NCBI RefSeq assembly: GCF_963678635.1
Contig: NC_087063.1
Span: forward strand, 80,463,574 to 80,523,573
Reading direction: 5' to 3'
DNA length: 60,000 nucleotides
DNA from: Symsagittifera roscoffensis
Lineage: Eukaryota > Xenacoelomorpha > Acoela > Convolutidae
Under the pieces are notes generated by a model. That model was not told the origin of the DNA and searched no databases. It saw only the letters and a program-made list of their open reading frames with translations. Shown one piece after another: positions 55,016 to 60,000 of the stretch. The first letter of the stretch is position 1. Every line of letters starts with the position of its first letter. The translations under genes were made by a program, and so were the position numbers.

Positions 55016-57336
55016 GTGTGTGTGTGTGTGTGGTGTGTGTGTGTGTGTTCAAATATAGACATATGCAAAGAGAATGCTAACTCTTCTTTATTTCTTGAAT
55101 GAGGCATGCAAACTTAACAAGAAACTTTCAAGGGTAATGCAGAGCTTGCAGGTAATTTGTAAGAAAATTTCAAGAAAAGTATAGTTTTTTAAAGGTTGCC
55201 TTCCCATTTATGTCGCAAAACATGCTTTCCCAAAACATTAGGTGACACTATGTGGTTCGTATTTCTCACTCATACGTTTTGAAATATTTCGAAGTTGACA
55301 TCGGTACCGGAGTTATATTGTTTCTGAGAAAACGCCTCCATCTGCTATTAGACAATTGCAAATCAGAATTTTGCTTAACATGCGTGCGTCTAGTTGTCTA
55401 AAACTAGATAGGACTAAAAAAATTATTTTATTAAATTTGTCACAAATTTCTTATTTACAAACGCAGAAAATTCAAATTAAAGGAAATGAAGACAACAGAA
55501 ACATAAACTGATGCTTCTAATTCAATTAAAATTATTTTTGTTCTTGCTTGACAAATCAGTGATTTTTTTGGTTTTTATAGTTCTATATTTGAAAAATTTT
55601 GTTGAAGGTTATTGTCATGATATACAGTCTAAACATAAATAAAACATTGAGATGAATTTGCAACAACTCTGAGTAAAACTTCAAATTGACTCAGAATCAA
55701 GCAATATAATTTGTTTTTCTATAGTTGATAGATATTAAGCACCTTCACTAAGCTTTTTTTGATTGTTTTTTTACTTTAAGGGAAAATTTCAAATAATTGA
55801 CTCACAACGAATTTTAAACCGAGTTAACATCAGTCTGCTCAGAAGAAACAAATGAAAATCTTCCAACACAGCTTTTGAAGCAATCATTTGTTAAAAAAAC
55901 TAACCCGCGCCGCGCGCTCATGGACCATAATTGACTATATTGTCATAATATTGTCAGTATCTATAAGTTTACAAAAAAATTATAATCCATTAAATATAGT
56001 TTTGTAATCATAATGTTGTTATGTCATTATAAAACCTTATGATCAATTATAATTCAAAAAAATTGAATTATAAAACTTTATTTTTATGCCACTATAATCC
56101 ATTATAATTGATTATAATTGATTATAAGGAATTTTTTCGAGACGTTATTCATTAAAATTACATCTTTTTCCAAAGTTATCTCACATCTTGTTTAGTGCAG
56201 TTGCTATGCACCTTTCATAATCTTTTACATTTCACATTAAAATTTATAGGTTCCTTTTTGTCTTATAAATTCTGATAAGTTTACTCCCCCCCAGTTTACC
56301 CCCCCCCCCCCACCAAATTACTTTATTCCCCCCTTCTGTTTACACTACCGCCCCTCTCCCTCAGCTGCAAGCTGTGTACTTTACCGCCCCTACCCCCAGT
56401 TTATTTTAACTGCCATGCGCCCCCCCCCCCCCTTATAGTTGAAATACGGGGGTGTATTTATTGGTTGATTTTGGGGAGGGGTTTAATGATTGACACTTCC
56501 CAGTTTACCGCTACCCTCTTTAGTTGGCGGGAGGTACAAAACTTGAGGAGGTGACGTTGAGACACGGTGTTTAGTAAAAGACATAGCATACATTTTGCTA
56601 ATTTTCTGCAAAATTAATCAAGTTTAGTTCTAAAAAATGGTTTAGAATCGATTATAATGGATTATAATGGATTTTTATTTCAAAGTAATTGATTATAATG
56701 GATCATATTGGCAAAAATAAACGATTTTAGTGCCAAAATTAATGGATTATAACCGATTTTAATGGATTATAAAGGATTTTTTTTATAAAAATGATGGATT
56801 ATAATGGCAATATAATTGATTTCAAGTTCGAATCTTACATCTGTAATAGATTATAAAGGATTATTTTTGTCTCATGATTCCATTATAATCGTTTAGAATC
56901 CATGAGCCCTTGGTGCGGGCAACATTCTACACCTCAAACCACGTTGGGGTAGGTGGTTTAATTTGTCCGAAAAACAATTCGTATTTGCTTCAACCCATTT
57001 TGAAAAAAAAACAACAGTAGTTTTTTCAATTGTAATGTTTCTATTTCAGCAAATACCTTGGAGTTTCGTAATTTTTAGCTGATTTCATCGAGACGACGGT
57101 TGTTATAAATTTTGGGACTGATTTCTAATTTTTTGAGAAGTTACATCCCACGATTTGTTCAAACTAAGAATATGACTGCGGACATCGCGCTGTCGTGACA
57201 TTGAGACCGTGAATTTCGATTGTGTGTGTATATACAAGAAATTGGACTTACATGATTCTTATTGTTTTCCTTTTCTTCCTCATATCCCCTAACTGTGAAG
57301 TTGTCGGCAATGTCTGCCACTGATTGATCACTCAGA
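54879..57336 (+). repeat. Tandem repeat unit 1 (2458 bp)
   Basis: Repeated at 57337-59781 with only about ten scattered differences plus length changes in TA and C tracts. The unit contains a (TA)n/(TG)n microsatellite (54982-55050), TTATAATC-rich blocks (56030-56120, 56640-56900), a poly-C region (56285-56440) and no convincing gene apart from the exon tail at its right end. Confidence 0.95.
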
Positions 57337-59781
57337 GCATTGATGATTCAAAAGAAGTAAAATACTTGTTTGACATTTTTTTTCAAATCATAACTTTTAC
57401 ATAAGGATATCGATTTTTTGGAAGAAAAAAACAGAAAACATATATATATATATATATAAATAAATGTGTGTGTGTGTGTGTGGTGTGTGTGTGTGTGTTC
57501 AAATATAGACATATGCAAAGAGAATGCTAACTCTTCTTTATTTCTTGAATGAGGCATGCAAACTTAACAAGAAACTTTCAAGGGTAATGCAGAGCTTGCA
57601 GGTAATTTGTAAGAAAATTTCAAGAAAAGTATAGTTTTTTAAAGGTTGCCTTCCCATTTATGTCGCAAAACATGCTTTCCCAAAACATTAGGTGACACTA
57701 TGTGGTTCGTATTTCTCACTCATACGTTTTGAAATATTTCGAAGTTGACATCGGTACCGGAGTTATATTGTTTCTGAGAAAACGCCTCCATCTGCTATTA
57801 GACAATTGCAAATCAGAATTTTGCTTAACATGCGTGCGTCTAGTTGTCTAAAACTAGATAGGACTAAAAAAATTATTTTATTAAATTTGTCACAAATTTC
57901 TTATTTACAAACGCAGAAAATTCAAATTAAAGGAAATGAAGACAACAGAAACATAAACTGATGCTTCTAATTCAATTAAAATTATTTTTGTTCTTGCTTG
58001 ACAAATCAGTGATTTTTTTGGTTTTTATAGTTCTATATTTGAAAAATTTTGTTGAAGGTTATTGTCATGATATACAGTCTAAACATAAATAAAACATTGA
58101 GATGAATTTGCAACAACTCTGAGTAAAACTTCAAATTGACTCAGAATCAAGCAATATAATTTGTTTTTCTATAGTTGATAGATATTAAGCACCTTCACTA
58201 AGCTTTTTTTGATTGTTTTTTTACTTTAAGGGAAAATTTCAAATAATTGACTCACAACGAATTTTAAACCGAGTTAACATCAGTCTGCTCAGAAGAAACA
58301 AATGAAAATCTTCCAACACAGCTTTTGAAGCAATCATTTGTTAAAAAAACTAACCCGCGCCGCGCGCTCATGGACCATAATTGACTATATTGTCATAATA
58401 TTGTCAGTATCTATAAGTTTACAAAAAAATTATAATCCATTAAATATAGTTTTGTAATCATAATGTTGTTATGTCATTATAAAACCTTATGATCAATTAT
58501 AATTCAAAAAAATTGAATTATAAAACTTTATTTTTATGCCACTATAATCCATTATAATTGATTATAATTGATTATAAGGAATTTTTTCGAGACGTTATTC
58601 ATTAAAATTACATCTTTTTCCAAAGTTATCTCACATCTTGTTTAGTGCAGTTGCTATGCACCTTTCATAATCTTTTACATTTCACATTAAAATTTATAGG
58701 TTCCTTTTTGTCTTATAAATTCTGATAAGTTTACTCCCCCCAGTTTACCCCCCCCCCCCCACCAAATTACTTTATTCCCCCCTTCTGTTTACACTACCGC
58801 CCCTCTCCCTCAGCTGCAAGCTGTGTACTTTACCGCCCCTACCCCCAGTTTATTTTAACTGCCATGCGCCCCCCCCCTTATAGTTGAAATACGGGGGTGT
58901 ATTTATTGGTTGATTTTGGGGAGGGGTTTAATGATTGACACTTCCCAGTTTACCGCTACCCTCTTTAGTTGGCGGGAGGTACAAAACTTGAGGAGGTGAC
59001 GTTGAGACACGGTGTTTAGTAAAAGACATAGCATACATTTTGCTAATTTTCTGCAAAATTAATCGAGTTTAGTTCTAAAAAATGGTTTAGAATCGATTAT
59101 AATGGATTATAATGGATTTTTATTTCAAAGTAATTGATTATAATGGATCATATTGGCAAAAACAAACGATTTTAGTGCCAAAATTAATGGATTATAACCG
59201 ATTTTAATGGATTATAAAGGATTTTTTTTTAAAAATGATGGATTATAATGGCAAAATAATTGATTTCAAGTTCGAATCTTACATCTGTAATAGATTATAA
59301 AGGATTATTTTTGTCTCATGATTCCATTATAATCGTTTAGAATCCATGAGCGCTTGGTGCGGGCAACATTCTACACCTCAAACCACGTTGGGGTAGGCGG
59401 TTTAATTTGTCCGAAAAACAGTTCGTATTTGCTTCAACCCATTTTGAAAAAAAAAACAACAGTAGTTTTTTCAATTGTAATGTTTCTATTTCAGCAAATA
59501 CCTTGGAGTTTCGTAATTTTTAGCTGATTTCATCGAGACGACGGTTGTTATAAATTTTGGGACTGATTTCTAATTTTTTGAGAAGTTACATCCCACGATT
59601 TGTTCAAACTAAGAACATGACTGCGGACATCGCGCTGTCGTGACATTGAGACCGTGAATTTCGATTGTGTGTGTATATACAAGAAATTGGACTTACATTA
59701 TTCTTATTGTTTTCCTTTTCTTCCTCATATCCCCTAACTGTGAAGTTGTCGGCAATGTCTGCCACTGATTGATCACTCAGA
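57337..59781 (+). repeat. Tandem repeat unit 2 (2445 bp)
   Basis: Second copy. The TA tract is shorter (57441-57458) and a few SNPs occur (for example TAATCGAG versus TAATCAAG, and GAGCGCTTGG versus GAGCCCTTGG). It ends at ACTCAGA, where sequence switches from the unit to the parental exon. Confidence 0.95.
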
Positions 59782-59858
59782 ATGATCAAATCTTTGATTG
59801 TATCAGGTCCATCGTAAATTGGGTGCCTAAAGCGATCACAAGTACAGATCCCTTTAAT
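59697..59858 (-). CDS. Exon of an unrecognised minus-strand gene
   Basis: The minus strand reads GICTCDRFRHPIYDGPDTIK, then DLIILSDQSVADIADNFTVR and GYEEEKENNKNN, followed by a consensus donor GTAAGT (complement 59691-59696), phase 0. The upstream limit is a stop at 59861-59859, so the acceptor lies between (TTAAAG is possible). The last 85 bp are also present at the right ends of the tandem units, each with an intact donor. I do not recognise the domain. The remaining about 140 bp of the window hold no clear further exon. Confidence 0.5.
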
Positions 59859-60000
59859 TCATATCGATTTGAAGTTGAAAGAAAAAGTTCATGTCAGAAT
59901 GACTAAATTTATCAGCAATCGGTTCAATAAGTTTGAGCTGGAATACTGCTCAAATTTGGATGGTTTATGATACGTTGATCAAAAATATAGTGGAACAAGA

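Noticed and set aside
54925-57557. Frames encoding THTHHTHTHT and IYIYIY runs
   Set aside because: Products of the TG and TA microsatellites in the tandem unit.

Overview
The window looks like AT-rich nuclear DNA of an animal, most likely an invertebrate. Genes are sparse and split by introns. Splice sites are spliceosomal (GTAAGT donors, polypyrimidine-AG acceptors). The transposons are eukaryotic types: hAT-like with 8-bp target duplications, a Harbinger-like TIR family, and a Ty3/gypsy LTR element. No operons, Shine-Dalgarno sites, CRISPR arrays or recognisable tRNA/rRNA genes were seen. The species cannot be named from sequence alone. A 200-base N gap (54571-54770) shows this is a scaffold.

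Layout. 1-9.6 kb: repeat-rich DNA with several non-autonomous hAT-like elements, a Harbinger-like element splitting a minisatellite, a small minus-strand ORF (489-788), a weak minus-strand exon near 5.4 kb, and a convincing C-terminal exon of a single-pass membrane protein (6095-6312). 9.67-23.85 kb: one very large inverted-repeat structure. A 3.3-kb left arm faces a right arm present twice in tandem, and the roughly 3.9-kb centre holds a broken gene fragment (14055-14574). 24.5-25.26 kb: the best protein-coding sequence in the window, the last exon of a class I SAM-dependent methyltransferase-like gene. 26.0-33.3 kb: a decayed Ty3/gypsy LTR retrotransposon on the minus strand, with LTRs, PBS, gag, protease, RT, RNase H, integrase and a downstream ORF, broken by stops and frameshifts. 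33.35-35.6 kb: a GAGCGG-rich self-complementary element, a foldback element and a short direct repeat.

36.46-46.87 kb: a tandem segmental duplication, about 6.0 kb and 4.4 kb per copy. Its breakpoints fall next to the start codon of a small minus-strand gene and inside a Harbinger-like element. The copies carry paired small ORFs, including a predicted secreted basic peptide and a 90-bp exon candidate, and they differ by large indels that reveal mobile-element or deletion events. 46.8-48.8 kb: two more Harbinger-like elements, each with an hAT-like element at the same internal position. 50-52.95 kb: minus-strand exons of one or more unrecognised genes. 54.77-59.78 kb: an almost identical 2.45-kb tandem repeat whose edge cuts through a minus-strand exon that continues to at least 59.86 kb.

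The genes do not form a visible pathway. The dominant theme is genome remodelling: nested and composite elements, long inverted repeats, segmental and tandem duplications, and gene fragments caught at their edges. I found no clear new molecular system. The best candidates for follow-up are the 14-kb inverted-repeat element with its captured gene fragment, the fast-changing secreted-peptide pair, and the composite Harbinger/hAT family.
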